A DNA stretch of 64,000 nucleotides from Turritopsis dohrnii (GCA_027922465.2 BQMF02000217.1:124001-188000); one strand, 5' to 3'; shown: positions 48,083-63,000, numbered from the stretch's first letter. Notes: generated from the sequence alone by a model not told the origin. Numbers and translations: made by a program.

Positions 48083-51000
48083 CTTATGGCCATGGAAATG
48101 CGAGAAATTGCCATGGAAACGTTTCGAACAATGGAAGTTAGCACAGACCGAACATATGAAGCTATTCTCTGCTACATAAACACCCCGTTTAAGCTGGTCT
48201 TCTGGAAGGTCGGAAAGAGAGTCTGCCAAGTGAGATTCGATCACTATTTCTTCATTTTTCATTCAAGAAACGAAATACGGGTGGAAAATACCAAGTATAT
48301 AAAACTGCAAAAGTCAGCAGTTGTGTCGAAGTATTTTCCAAATTGATTGGCTGTTTTTCTTTTACAGAGAAAACAAGAATTCTCAAACTGCCCTTTTCCG
48401 CTTGGTTCTCGAATGTTTCGACGCATAGACATGACTACTGATTGCGGCGTTTTGCAGCTTTTTGCGTATAAACCTTTTTCAGCATTATCGCCTCGTTTTA
48501 ATATTCTATCACGATACCGTGAAATCTCGGTATTACGTAATTATTATCGATGAGGCAATGATGTCACTAGATCCATTTTTGACTAGCACGATTCCATTCT
48601 TTCCTTCTAAAACATATTTTTTCCAAAATATTTTCCATGACCTTCCCTGACTTCAAGGATTACAAAAGGTATCATTTTCCCTGACGTTTCTCCAAAAAAC
48701 ATCCTGTTTCCCCTATTACCTACTTAAACTACCACAGAGTGAAGATTACACATTCAGAAGCATCAATTTACAGGCTTCAGAAGAATAAAACGATTTTAAT
48801 TAAGATTGAAGATATTGTTAAAACATTATGTTAGTTAACTCTGAAACAAAAAATAAAAAGAATATCGCTAGATGATTGGCTAGATGAAATTATCACTGAA
48901 CGAAGTCAGTAATAGATACTTTTATAAACGATCTTATCAGATTTTTCCTGACCTAAACGGCAAAAAACCCCTTTTTTTCTCTAACTTTCCAGAAACTTCT
49001 TGTCATGCATAGTTTTTTCCCTGATTTTCCAGACGCTGGTGAACGCTGAAACTATCTACATGTGGGGGAGTCATATCAGTTTATAAAAACCAACAAATCT
49101 CTCCACAAACCACTCGGTGGTACCACAGAGCACGAGATGTTACCGTTCGAAACACATAACTTCAAACACGAGCCGTCATTTTCATAAACAACTATTCTGT
49201 TCATCGGCGTGTTCGAAACTACAGTCGAACCCTCTCTTATGTCGAACAAATTTCATTGGCCCTTCTTCACCTATCATTTCTTTATAAATGAACCTCCGTA
49301 ATTCGAACTTTTCATAAATCGAACGTTTTTTTCTGTATTCGAATTAGAAAGACCTTACTGTACCAGAGCCAAATTTCCTCACTCTTCCTGGACGACACGT
49401 AGCTTCAAAAGTTAACACAAGACCTCATCTTAAAATTTTAAAACATGCCTTCTGTTCTATTTGCCCAGATAAGAACGAATCAAATTTCGTCAAAAATGTT
49501 ACGAAAAAAATCTAAGAATTTTTCCGATTTTCTTTAATCAAAAGACTAGAAAATGAAAAATTGTGGCCTCCTCCTCCCCTATAGCCACTCCAAAAAAGGA
49601 CTGTTTTTATTACTGGTGTGTGTGTGTGTGTGATCACAAGCACAAGTAATATAAACAATTCCTTTTATCCGCACCTTTGTTTTCTGAAGTTTTTTGAAGA
49701 AGGAGCCAAACATAAAAGCATTCAATTTTACAAAGAAAAATTTCATCACTAAATAAAAAAGAGAATTTTGGAAGTTCCGAGAGAAAAACAAAATGAAAAT
49801 AACGCTTTTAAAATTAAAAATTATACCAAACAATGTTAAAACCAGGGTAAAAGAAGAACAAAACAAATAAAAAAAGGGAAAAAGTGAAAAAGAAAGAGAA
49901 ATTATTGAGCTGATTTTTTGGTAGTTGCAATTTTCAAAGTGCTCAAATACCAATGATCTAATCCTACTTTGGCAGAATCGATCTTAAAAGATTCGAGCAT
50001 TAAACGTGTTGATTCTAGTGCAGAATAAATCATAGGCAGTCGAATTTCTTGACTGAAATCATACCGGTTTTGATAAAAATTCATGGCAAATTCCCTTTTA
50101 GATACATCTCCACAACAAATGTATCTATCTAAAAATACTTTAAAAGCTCCACCCATAAAACTTTTGCCCATTCCATACACAACAGTTTCAACACGTTTCA
50201 ACTCTGAAAATGCTTTTGATTTCAGATCATCCAAATTTTCCTGCTGAGTTTTTTCGACTCGTCGAACTTCTTGTTCGAGCCTACAAAGTTCTTGAGTAAA
50301 AACCTTATGGATTTTTAGAACAGACTTCCACTGCAGAACTTGTAAATTTTCAAACATTTTTTCGACAGTTTTGCCACTTTTTTGAAATGATTTTACTTTC
50401 AAAAAATCAGCTCTGAGGTTTTCTTCATCGAAAGGTTTTGTTTTGTGGACATCGAAGTTACCTTCGACAATCCAACTCAAAACCTTTCTTTCCTCCTGAC
50501 TGAATTCACTCAAAATTTTTCGACACTCTTGCAGATGAAACATTTCAAGCGAATTCACAGGATCAAGTTTAAAATCTTCTCTTTCCTTCTCCAACTCTTC
50601 GACAACTTGCTTAAGTTCTTCGATTTTAGAACGTAAGCGATCATTTTCGTCGAAAAACTCGATTTCTTTTGCATCAAGTTTTTCTTCCCATTTCTCTTCT
50701 GTTACCTTGGAATTTACCATCTCATGGTAATAGTCAATTTTCAGTCGCCAAAGTTCCTCTAGTACATTGGTTTTCTCTCGTTTTAATTCTACGTTTGAAG
50801 CAGACAAATGCTCAACTTGGTTCTTGAGCGTTTCGTTTTCCTTTCGATATTGTTCACATTCTTCGAACAAACGTGATACAAAATCGAATGAAAACATCAA
50901 CGCCGGTGCTGTAGAACTCATGTTGAACGCAAATCTATAAAAATCCGCTTCTAAAATCGTCAAAATAAACAAGTTTTAACTCTCAAGTCAGCAATTTGCT

Positions 51001-54000
51001 AAACACTGAGGTGAGCACTCGATCAAAACTTTGAAAGAATGCAAGGAACCGTTGACGCGCACGCGCATTTACATCCCCGTTTCTAATGGAAACGTCAAAT
51101 AAGTATGAGGAATCCGTTGCATTGCATGGTTGCCACACTTTGAATGGAACAATGAAATGTGAAACATACAGGCTGAAAATTCTCTTCCTTTGCATCTTTA
51201 AACTAAATACCTTAGTAGGAAGTTTATATGAGCACATTCGAGGGTGAAAATGTCCAAAAAAGAAGTAAGCACTGGTGGGTTGAAGTGGGTTGACTCACAC
51301 AAATTCACTCACGTTTACATGGGAAAGAAGTAATGCAAACATATAATGAACATAATTATTTCGAAATTGAAAGAAATTTCTGAAAGAAATAACTGTAATA
51401 AAGGATTTAGCCTGAAAAAGAATCAAACCTTTCCATCATTATACTGATGAAGTTAACTTTCAATCTCTCGTTTTTTGATTAAAAAAAGTTGTCCAGAATT
51501 TAATAGCTGACTTCGGCTGTGACTCAGCAAACTGAATTGACCCGGAAAAACCTTTCACATTTATATTATCACCATTCAACTTTAATAGGTTTTCTTTTCT
51601 AAGTTTGACTGACCTATAACCCGTCATTCTAACTCAACCCAACCGCTTCATAACAGGTTTCATAAACAACCTTCAATATTGCCCCAACTCACCCGAAGGT
51701 TTATAAAAAAAGATGTAATGCGAAATTCTAGCGAATTCCTTCCCTCGTTCAAACGGATGATACGAGAGCTTTAACATAACAATCATAACTACTTCGTAAA
51801 ATTCGAATATTCGATTAATTCGAACAAATTGCTTTTCCCTAGAGCAATCTTGCAATGAAATTTCGTCTGATAATTGGAATATTTGGTAATTCGAACTATT
51901 TTTCTGCGGCCAGATGCGAAATTGTATGTTTGATAGAAAAAGGGAAAAGACACCGGCTGGATTTGAACTAGCATGTTTACACATATGCCTCTACCAGTTC
52001 GGTCAGTGAGCTCTTTTAAAGACGACAATTTCATTAAAACTTAAAGATAATGAACTACATATCACAAGGTCAAGAAAAAAGTGTCAGCAGTTTTCTTTTT
52101 TACTTCGTTGAGCGCTTTGTTAATAATAAACAGCTGCTCTTTCCAGACCATTTCCCAATTGTTCTTTTTCTGCTGACATCAACATAGTGCAACCCTCAGC
52201 TCTCTATATAATAGTTCATTATCTTTAAGGAGTCACATTAAAAAAACATCAAATCACTTTAAATCAAATGCACACACCAGATGAAAGACCCACATTAGAA
52301 TGATTGATAATGATGATTAAAATGACTCGTGATAAATTTTATTACCACTTTTTACCTCAAATTCAAATATTATAAAACCAAGAAAGTTAAAAAAATAAAA
52401 AACATTCCCATATCAAATATAAATAAGCGCCACGGACAGAAAGTGATCATGCTAGATTTGGGCAGCAACAGATGAAACTGGTTGTAATGGCTTTTTTTAT
52501 ACGCAAATACAATCGACTGACCTGCAGTTCCTCTTTCGTACAAGTCGGTACCATCATCATGACATTCACTAATGAAGGATATCCTTCTCTCTAAAGATAA
52601 AATCACATCTTTAATAGTAAATAGCATCCTAGTACAGCTGACCAATGATCGAAAAAATAAAACCAAAAAAAAAAAAGGAATTAGTTAAATTGGGAGTCGG
52701 TTAAATTTCTAAATTGAGCCTGCAAACCCAATATCGTTGAATACCAAATTCAATAAATCTGTTCTCACGGTAGAATCCCGATAACTGGAGCTTTTAGTAA
52801 CACAAACATATGAAGTAAACCCATCGAGTAAATCAGATAAATCGGTTTACCGAGGTTGTAGTTATAGAAGTTCTATTGAAATTCAACGAACGATTTTTAG
52901 GAAAGAAAACTAATTTAAGTAAATTATAAGTAAAGAATTAAAATCTCATCTTTGAAACCATGTCTCTCACGTTCGTTTGGCAACGGGAAGTTATTATGCG
53001 CATGTGCGAAACTTCGTCTCGTACAAATCAATAAAAATGGCGGAGTGGACTGAAAGAGAAATTGCTTTTGATTTTCTTGGAATATATCATTAAAAAACAA
53101 TGAATTTATTTATTTATTTATTTATTTACGAATGTTTACCCAGGATAGCCTCTTCAGTTCCTTAAGGTACTGTTATCAATGAGAGTCCTGCGAAGGAGGT
53201 CCTAGAGCATTTAAAGCCCCCATTTTGGCTACGGAAGCTGTAATGACAGAAACATCATTCCTACTCTCTTGCTGTTTTGGAGTACCTCAACGAAAAGTTA
53301 AAATTTTTAACGAGAAAAATTTTTGGAAGGGTTTATGGAAGTATTCTGGTCGAGGAAAGTCATGAGTGAAAAATGATAAAAAAAATTGAGGACACCTCAA
53401 CTGCGTTTCAAAGATGTGTCTCAAAATCATCGCACAAGAATACGAAAATGGATTGTTACTACACTAACACAACATAACTACAACTAACTACACAACATTG
53501 TCAGAGATATAAAGTTAATGGAACTTGATGATAGGTAGTAATGTCTACTCTTCAATTTTTCTTTTTATCTGTGGAGCCCGTTTTTGGGCTACTGGGTTGA
53601 TTCTGAGGTAATGCTCCTTCATCATTGCTTGCAATTGTCTTTCACCAATGAGCATCCTTCCATAAACACAGCCTTCAAATTATTAAAGTCCGGATGAATA
53701 CCTTCTTCCTCTTGTTCGCTATAAAGCCCTATCCCCACCTTCCATTTCTGTCCAAAAGGGAGTACATGCTCTTCGAGAAGGTGTAATTTAGGGGTGATGG
53801 TCTCCATTGGCCAATTTTCTCTGATAAATGACGTTTGTCTCTTTAATAGCAGCATCTATAGGGAATAATTAATTAAGCTTGGTCTTTATAGGAATCAATA
53901 ATTATAATGATATAGCTACGCATGTTCATTTTAATAATACCTAATTTGGAGAAAATCTCACAAAAATCTCACACGAGTTCATGAAGTTGTGGCAAACTGA

Positions 54001-57000
54001 ATATCTAGAAAATAGTCCTTTAAACTGTTTATTGTAGTTGATCGTATCAGTATACACATCCGTTCCACCAAAACCGACCTGAACGACTAATATCGGTAAT
54101 GCATTACAAAGTTTGATGATACTGTCACTCTAAAAGTCAAATCAATTTGTCTAGCAAAATTTACTAGTGTATGGTACAAATTTTATAGACTTTGTTTTAC
54201 CTTCAACAACTTGTGAACATGGTTTCCTACAAAGCTTTTTCCATGGTAAGCTTGCCTTTTTACATTCAGCTGGGACGATACTTCATCCAATTTTTTCACA
54301 CAAGGTCCAGCTTCTGCATATAACATGCTTTTTTTGAGAAAGGAATCAAGTTCTCGCTCCTGAAAATAATATTGGAATGATCAATAACTTGTTTGGTTTC
54401 ATTTTTTGCTAACTAATTTCTAACTCATAGACTAAATAAAGACGAATTACAGTTTGGTGCAGTTTCGTTAAAACTATTCACATATTTTCCATTATGCTTT
54501 GAATTATGCTTACCTGATTTCTAGGAATGTTGAAGTATGGACTGTGGATAACGTTATTAAAATTCTTAGCTTCTTTTAGCTTTCCACCAGCTTCATAGAA
54601 TGCATTATAATCTCTTTCCAGAGTCTGTAAAGTTCTCTTGTTGATTTTCCCCCTTTCTAGAGGTGATTTTTGCATATCTGTTGATTACACTTCGCAGAAA
54701 AGGCAACAGTGTCGACCTGAAACATAATGGGTGATGGATTGTTTACTTAACATTGATTTCAAACTTTGGAATTCAATAAAGTGGTTTTGGGATATTACCA
54801 TTAGCTCCAGTCAGCCCATACATTACACAAAGGAATTCGTAATCACCGAACATAAATATACGTAGATTTCGATCTCTAAATAATTCACAAATTGATTTTA
54901 GCTGCTATTGAAACTAATTTTACAAAGCATGTTGTTTTTTTTAAGGAATTAACATACTCCAACTTCATGCTTTGTAAATCGTCTACTTGAGATTTGAAGC
55001 GCTGCAATCCCACATTAGGTTCACACGTGTGTCTTTTGCTTTAAACAAGGAAAAAACTACAGTATGTTTTTTACTATTGGGTTTCCTAATGTTGCATAAT
55101 TGGTAGATCATTTTGAATAAACCACCGCCATGGTCACCTCCTATTTTCAAGTGTATTTCCTTGTTGAAGACATCTCGGTCCAAAAAAGTATCTGATCTAA
55201 AAAAATCATATCAAGGTTAAGATAATTATTTTCCATCTTTTACATATAAATTTGAAACAACTCACTTTTTTACATTTATTGTAATCTTTCACATGTGTGG
55301 GTAAATAAAGTACATAAGCCCATGGTGCCGACTTTATTTCAGTTATGCCTTTCTCCTAATTTTCGAATGTAAATGGTGACTCTTCTACTACCAGATTGGG
55401 ACCAGTCCAGGATGATGCCACACAACGTTGCTTAGCAAGTTTCATCCACCTAAAATTACGTGTTCAAGGTAAAAAATCATATCCTTTTTTGGGTTTTGTT
55501 TAAAATTTAGAATTCATAATGACCTTGCAATTGCTTTAATTTTCTCCCAAGCAACCATTTTTCAGGTGAAAGTTCTGTTGATGTTATTTTTGCAGCTTTT
55601 AATATTTATAAGCGGTCATTTTCTTCAAGAGTTCTTAAGACAGAGGCAGTTTGTGTGACATGTGATGTATCTTGTGATCCTGCTATATTTTTAAAATTTT
55701 CTCTTAGTTGGTGATTTCGATTGCAGATGGTTCGCTTGCTTGCTGAGCTGTTTTCAACGTATGCTTTTGGTGTCGAAGACAGAAATATAGGCTATAAAAC
55801 AAAATATGTACGGCAAAATAATCTTAAGAAGAGAAATTGTTTGTGGGATAATTTTTCGTCAAATCTGGGCAAACTACCAAATTCAAGTCCACATCAAAAG
55901 TTCTCTTCTTAAGATTATCATGTTTGTGTTATGTTATTTATGTTGTAACTAAATCAATGAAAGATTTTTAGCTTACCCTTGGACCACCAGATTTGAATGA
56001 TATGACATTACCATCACTTCTTGAACGTTTTTCTTTAATAACCAACACTGCATCTTCAACATTTCGGGGAATATCCATTGATCGGTCAATGTTATATAAT
56101 TCATTAATTTTTGTGAGCTTTTTGGAGCATTCTGATTCGTGTCGAAGTTTTTAGGCTTTTCTCAAAAATATTGAATGATACCTCACAATCATTTTTGCAT
56201 TTCACCCTTAGACACTTAACCATTTCTTTGACATGATTGTCAGTTGTGATGCTGGAAACAGTTTCATTACAAACTGGGCATGTTGTTTCTGACTTAATTT
56301 TCCCTTCTATGTGAGGTATCAAGCAACTAAGCCATATTACGTGCTTGCACTGAGATAGCTGAATAGGTTGTAAATTAAGTTTACTGCATAGTTGGTATTT
56401 GCATAATTGTAAATATGGATTTATTGATATCATCCAATATCATGGCAGGATTGGCCTCTTGCAAATTAAAAATGTCTGCTTTTGTCCAGGTATCTTTTTT
56501 CGGTCTCTCCCCTGTTTTCTGGAGTTTTTTGGTCTTCCCTGTGATCTACCATGATAGCTGAAGACAAAGCAGTTGGTGGCTGTGTGCTCTACCCATGTCA
56601 GTGTGATAGGATCAGGTCTGTGTCCCCTATTTTCTGTGTTTCTCAATTTTGAGAAGCACCTCAAGCAGATAGTGTTGGGATGAAGACCTTCTTTATCAGC
56701 AGAGCAATCAACTGAAAATACGTTTTTTATTCTTTCCGTTATCTTAGAAACAGAGAATGATTTTTTCTCTGAATTTTCACCACATAATCTGCGCAGTTTC
56801 TTTAAGTTTTCACAATGGATGACAGGGGCGGTAGCCATGTTTGATGTGGTGGATGGGGGAGGTACAAAAATGTTGATAACTTGATGGAAAAAACTGACAC
56901 CAACGTGAATTTTTCAGGACGAGTAGGTGAATATATAAAGTTTCAGAATCAGTTGTACTTTTATTGATGAAAAAATCGCGATATTTGTAATTTCGTGGAG

Positions 57001-60000
57001 CAGAGCAGGGTATTCTCGATAACACTTCTTCTGAAAAGATCGAAGAATATTCACCAATTCAATTGATAATCGAATGTGATGGCTCTGTCCGTGTAACCTG
57101 TGGTCACGTATAGTTCATGCAAAATCATTTAAGTATGTACATTTCTCACAGAATCATAGACTTCCCCCTAATTAACGAGGGTGCAAGAAGCACAACATTC
57201 CGCATGCAAAAACGCGATGAATTTAGCGCATGTGCATAATAATATTTCACGGCTCGTAAACAAATGAACGAACGTGCTCTATGTTTTCCAATCTTAACAC
57301 GATTATTGATTCAAAACCATTGCCTTAAAAGGTCCCCACAAAAACGTAGGATTCACAAAACCTTTCATATTGATATAAAACTACCTACCAACTGCAGATA
57401 TAAATTGATGGCTATGTTTACTAAACTCGCTTGCCCGGCGCTATCTCCACCATGTACCTGAAGGCCCTATGGAGAATAAGAAAATTAAAATATAATAGAA
57501 AAAAAGTAGTGTATTAAAAATCATGAAAACTGTCGGGAAAGCTGTTCGGAAACGGTTACAATAGTACAACCTGTAGTGTGAGCAACATCAACTGATTCGG
57601 AATTTCCGGATTTACTGGATTACTGGCAGTAAAAATCTAGATGAAAAAAACATTAGTATCCTTTGTAATTTTTACCGGGTGTAAAAAAATAAAGTGTAAA
57701 ATAAACAAATGAACAAATCAATCAATCAAACAATAGTTTTACTTTTTTGATAATCCCGATTAGTATGTTGCCGATCCGATTAACGACACTCGTGTCTGGC
57801 CAAGTGAGACAAGTAAATAGGGTGAGCAAGACCACCAGATTCGTACCCTATAAAAAAACGAAACAATTCAATTGCATTGCATTGCGTTGGATGCAATTTA
57901 TCTGTCGAATCAGTCCTTTTAATAGTCGAAGCAAGCGTTTTAATTAAAGCAGCCACGACATGATCTGAAGAATTTTCATCACCGTATTCGCAGGTCCTTT
58001 AAGAGGAATACGTTGAATTGAACGGTGCGAAGAGGAGAATATCAATCGAAAGTGAGTACTTACTTCATAGGTGAGAAGAAATTCTCCCAACTCTCCAATA
58101 CACGAAGCTGATCCTACAAAAATTAAAATTCGAGATTGATAAATTTTGATATTCCTACTGTCACTTCTTAACAAACACATGTTATAGTGTTTAACCATTT
58201 ATTGGATTCCGCTCTCCTTTCTCCTCCACTCTTTTGAACGTTGCAAATGAAGCTAAAAGAGTTAGCAATATGAAAAGTGAAGATGTCTTTCTTTCCAAGA
58301 AGAAAATTTATTCATGAAAAAAATCAAAATAAATTTCTACCGAGGACATCAATAAATTCCTTTGATGCGTTATACAGGTTTCGTTCCTCAATTACTTCTT
58401 CACTTTCATGCCCGCCATCTTGTTTTTGTACACCATCTTTTATTTGACTGCATGTAATAAAACACGAAACAGTATTTGAATTCACCACCATCTCGTAATT
58501 GAGATTACGATTCAGTTTGGTTGGATTCCCTTAGATCCTGATCATTTGAGACGCCTATACAAAAGGGGTTAAACAACACCCTACAGCCCCGGGTTAGGTA
58601 GTTTTCATAACTAATTATGCTAGTTTTTAAAAGGTTTTGATGGAAGTTCATTTCAGTATACCAGGACAACATTTTCAATGGATACTACTCAACGCACTTT
58701 TTGACCTCGTCACATCACTCAACCTCATTTTCAATGTGCGAATAGCATCTACGACCTTTCTAGGACAATCAACGACAACTTTATTTAACTTTATTTATTT
58801 AAGAGTACTTTGATTACCCTGTTTTTCCTTTTCCAGATTCCTCCCGATGTTTCCAGGCTAAACACAGTCTCTGAAAGTAAAAGCGAAAAACTATGAGGAT
58901 AGCATTTTTAAGGCGAAAAGGTCGCTATCGAAAGCGAGGCTAAAACACCAAGAACAAAAACACGGAAATGAGGCTACAACACCAAGAACTACACTGCACC
59001 TGGAACATATCACTGACTGCAACAGACAACAGCGGACCAACAAAGCTAGCATATTGTGATGATGGGCAGGAAAGTATGAAGGTTTTCAAACATCCTGACC
59101 ATAAGTTAAGAAACTCTGATAATCAAATACTGATATAAGTATCGCGTCATTATAGCTGCATGATGTTTGTCATTAAAGGCAAAATGACCCTTTTTTCCTA
59201 ATACACACAATCGTTTGTATCCTATGAAAATGACATTCATTTTGTGTGTCATTCTAGTCATTTAGTCATATGTATGTGGACATGAAATTTGTTCCAAAAT
59301 TATCGTTGAAAGAGCCTTTCGTTTTGTCTATATCACCACGAATGATGTAGTTAAAATTATCGCCGAAACAAAAAGGCAGCATTACGAACTCAAAAATATT
59401 CTTGACCTGAAAAGATACTCCATATTTTTCTGAGCTTATAGTTCGGTAAGTGCGACCAGCTCTTAACCAGTTTTTCTATCATGACATCCGATAAACCCGA
59501 TAATGAGAATAGCGTTAGCCCGACACACGTTCCGTAATGGGACAGAGTTGTATATCTAAATCAAAGTATAATTTTTAAAACTCGTTCAATTATTTTCCAA
59601 GATGCATTTGGTATCATTCATGTTTTGTTCAGTGGATAGCCTTCAACACCATAGCAACATTCAAAACAAAACGAACCAATTAGCTTTGAGCAATAAGCAA
59701 GCAGTCCTACCGAATATGTGAATAGCATTATTATCTGACTAGTGGTTCGTCTAACAAAAGGCTCGATCATCAACGTTTGTGGTCAAAATTTCTTCATTTA
59801 TGTCTCGGTTAAACGAGCAAAATATTGGTTAAATATGAGACTTTCAATCATATAGAAAACATAACCGCATCTTGTCAGACGATCACACTCCTCCTGTGTT
59901 GTTGTAAAAATGAATAAACATGACAAATACACTCTTCCTGTGCAGTAAAAATTGAATCTCTCACATTATTTCGTGGATATTGACTAAAGTGCTTTGGGCT

Positions 60001-63000
60001 AGGTTTGTGATCGGTGCATCAGTTTCGGTTTTTACTGCACTAGATTTGGCTAAAAATAAAATTGTGGTAATTTATTGTTCGTTGTTAGGTCAAGGTTAAA
60101 CTAAGGTCACACTTACCCAAAGTGAAAACGAGGCTAGATTGTTTGACAAAATATTGACGTGAAAAAACACGAAAAAACTACCTGTCTGGGTTTCATAGTT
60201 ACTTTGTTTCAATACGCCTTTATTCCTTGCTGAAAATTTATTTTGCACAGTCCACAAAAGACAGTATTGTCTATGAAGAAGAAAGTAACAATGAAATAAC
60301 TATGGGAGACTATGAGTTACCAACGTGTGCCAGTCTTCTAGTGACAATGTAAGAAATCCCGGGTTAAGCCCGATAGTTTGAGAAATGACTTCGATATTGA
60401 GTAAACTTTCCTTAATATCTGTGGTATTCAACAAACGATTCTAGAGCAGGTCATATTTAAGTATGAACACATAAATGAGGTGATCACCCTATCTTCTTCA
60501 AGGAGGACTTCACAAGAATTGCAACCACACTAGACTGCAGATAGCACCCCAATAGAAACGTAAGGGGTGCTCTTTAAAACAGGCACCATTTACGCAAGGC
60601 TAACTCAACTTCATAGAGTTTTTTCTATGCGAAGTTAACCGAAAATCTCCACTGTACATTGAGTTCTGTTTGCTTTATAGAATATTTGCTTGTTTGCTAA
60701 CGTGTTTTCATAAGACTTGAAAATGAGGATGAAAATAATACAGAGAGAGATAAGATATGAAGTTAAAAGAAATACCTTCCTATATCAAATAGATGTGGTA
60801 GCAAGTTAATCATTGGTTGGATCCATGGATATTTGTTCAAATCGGGAGATGCAGGCTGAGATTCAACCTAACACAGACAATTAATAAGGGAGATAACTCC
60901 GTGTCAGGTAACATACAACAATTTTCCCAGACTAACTGACGACAACGAAATAGATTGTCAATTGCAAAATATTTTATAGGTTAGCCAATGGAATTTTATT
61001 TAAAAAAAAAACAGGAATGTATGGTTCTTAAGTATCAAAGAATTAAAAGACAGCAAACATGAATATATCGAATCTTACAAATCTTGCATACCTCATGGTC
61101 TTTACAAACTGTTAAAGTCCTGGAAGCAGCTTGACACATACACAAAGCCAATAAAAGCTAAAAACACAGAGGTTTCACTTACCTACTTGTAACGAGCTTA
61201 GTTTGTGATATAAACTTTGTTTAATTGGTTTCGGTCAGTGAGTGTCTGGTTATGCTTCTTATTTAAAGAAACTTAAAGCATTATCGCATGTGTAAATCCG
61301 AAAATCCGATATGAGACTAAAAAATATCAATTTTACCTCCTTAACTCGTGAAGTGTGAACAGTGCCTAAAAAACAAATTATATTCTTAGATAAAGATAAA
61401 GTGACAGCTTTGACCAGATCTGATATACCAATGCAGTGCTTTCTTCGATTTGACATCGGTGCATCAGAATTCGTTTTTTTATTTATCCAATTATTCAATA
61501 CGTAGATTCAGTATGCAATGAAAAAACTGATCCACTAACTATAGTAATTACAATAGTAGTTCTGCCACAGCATGCTAAATCCTTAAAATTTTTGTCATTT
61601 TCAGAGATGTAGAGAAAACAAAATACAATCAGTGAGCAACAACCCGTCACAAAATATATTGGGAAAACTTAAAAAATTGGTTGCAGTAGGAGAAATTTCA
61701 AGTCCCAAGGTGACAAGTCCCCACTGCCCTTTAAATTCAACATGGATTATGTCAAAGTTAAACCGAAAACATTGAATTCATTATAGAAGAGCTTTTCCAT
61801 AGTTCGTGCTGGCTGAAGAAAATTGATTACCATGCTCTGAATCTATGTCAAGTCCAAGAAAATGTACGAATGCCGCTGGATCTGTTACTGCTCTATTACA
61901 AAAAAAACAAAAAAAACAAACTTATGTAAAATTTTAAACCATTTTCCTTCATTGTAACACCTTCACTAGTCTCTACAACTAATGTCAACATTGGATGCAT
62001 TTAGTTTGACTAAATTCTTTTTATGGCATTCAGCTTAGCTCCAAGCAAATTCTTATGGAACACCATAATCAAAGGGTCGATGCTCTGGTAAACAACACCG
62101 ATGTCTGCTATTAAGATGCTGGTATGACAGACTGTCTGGTATTGAACTTGTAACCTCTCATGAAGGTACCACCTAGCAACTTAGTAAATTCCAAGAAATA
62201 TTATTCTCACTTTTGTGTATCCTCTCTTGATAATACTGAAGACACATAATCAAACATCCTTTGAATGAAATCCTTCTTCTTTGTGTCATCGTTGAGATAC
62301 ATACTGAAGGAAAATCAAGAAAACACAATGTCATTGTGATGAAAATGCATTGTCGAAAAGAATAGCAACAGATAATAGTCTCAACGCATATTTTTCGCAA
62401 TATTGAAAAATTTACAATCCTATTCTTTTTTCTTTTTTCTTTTAAACTAAACAAGAACATTTTAATGCAAAATGTTGATAAAAACCAAACTGCCTATCGG
62501 AAGTGTGCTATCTAACAATTCTATGCTCCAGACCACCCTATTCTATTCTTGGCAAACTAGGAACATAAATTTTTCAAACAAGAAAATAAGGGCATGATGT
62601 TCAGCAGGACGGTTTGAGTAAGAGTTGAAACCCTCAAAACTACACATACCAAATTGTTAACAGACCTTCCAATAAGGTACCTTTCTCGTTATTACTTAGT
62701 ACATCGTTTTGGAATTGATCTCCAAAATATTTCTCTAGTTCGTTGAAAATATTCTAAAAATGATAATATTGAATAACCTGATGAAAGTAATCGTAGTAGA
62801 CCAGTAGGCAAAAGGGTAAAAAAGTCACTGTGTTGGAGATTTTTTCATTGAAATAGTGTCTATATATTTCCATAGAAATGCACTCCTTCACAGTGAATTT
62901 TCAACAAAATGTGCCCACTGGGGACCAACTTTCTTGAAGAAGTTGGAATCTAGAACAAGCTTACTGAGCTATAGTAGCACCATCCCCAGTGGGAAAAGTT

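Larger units (their letters stand above)
53545..56838 (-). pseudogene. Decayed RAG1-N-terminus/DDE transposase fusion (N-RAG-TP-like)
   Basis: Pieces of one protein in order on the minus strand, separated by intron-like gaps. Approximate blocks: 56838-55977, 55791-55524, 55450-55268, 55198-54965, 54886-54797, 54715-54510, 54351-54201, 54128-54004 and 53856-53545. The first block resembles the N-terminal half of RAG1; the later ones are a DDE-type transposase that is not the RAG1 core. Breaks: in-frame TGA at 56442-56440, a frameshift near 56150, stops near 55604, 55354 and 54688, and frameshifts near 55005 and 53645. A protein of this make-up was described in Aplysia as N-RAG-TP. I found neither terminal inverted repeats nor a target duplication. 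Confidence 0.8.

Noticed and set aside
48071..48262. Minus-strand frame VAENSFICSVCANFHCSKRFH that looks like a zinc finger
   Set aside because: Overlaps an XPO5 exon in another frame, has irregular Cys/His spacing and no supporting splice structure.
53545..56838. A functional RAG1 gene
   Set aside because: The core does not resemble RAG1, there is no RAG2 neighbour, and the frame is broken in several places.
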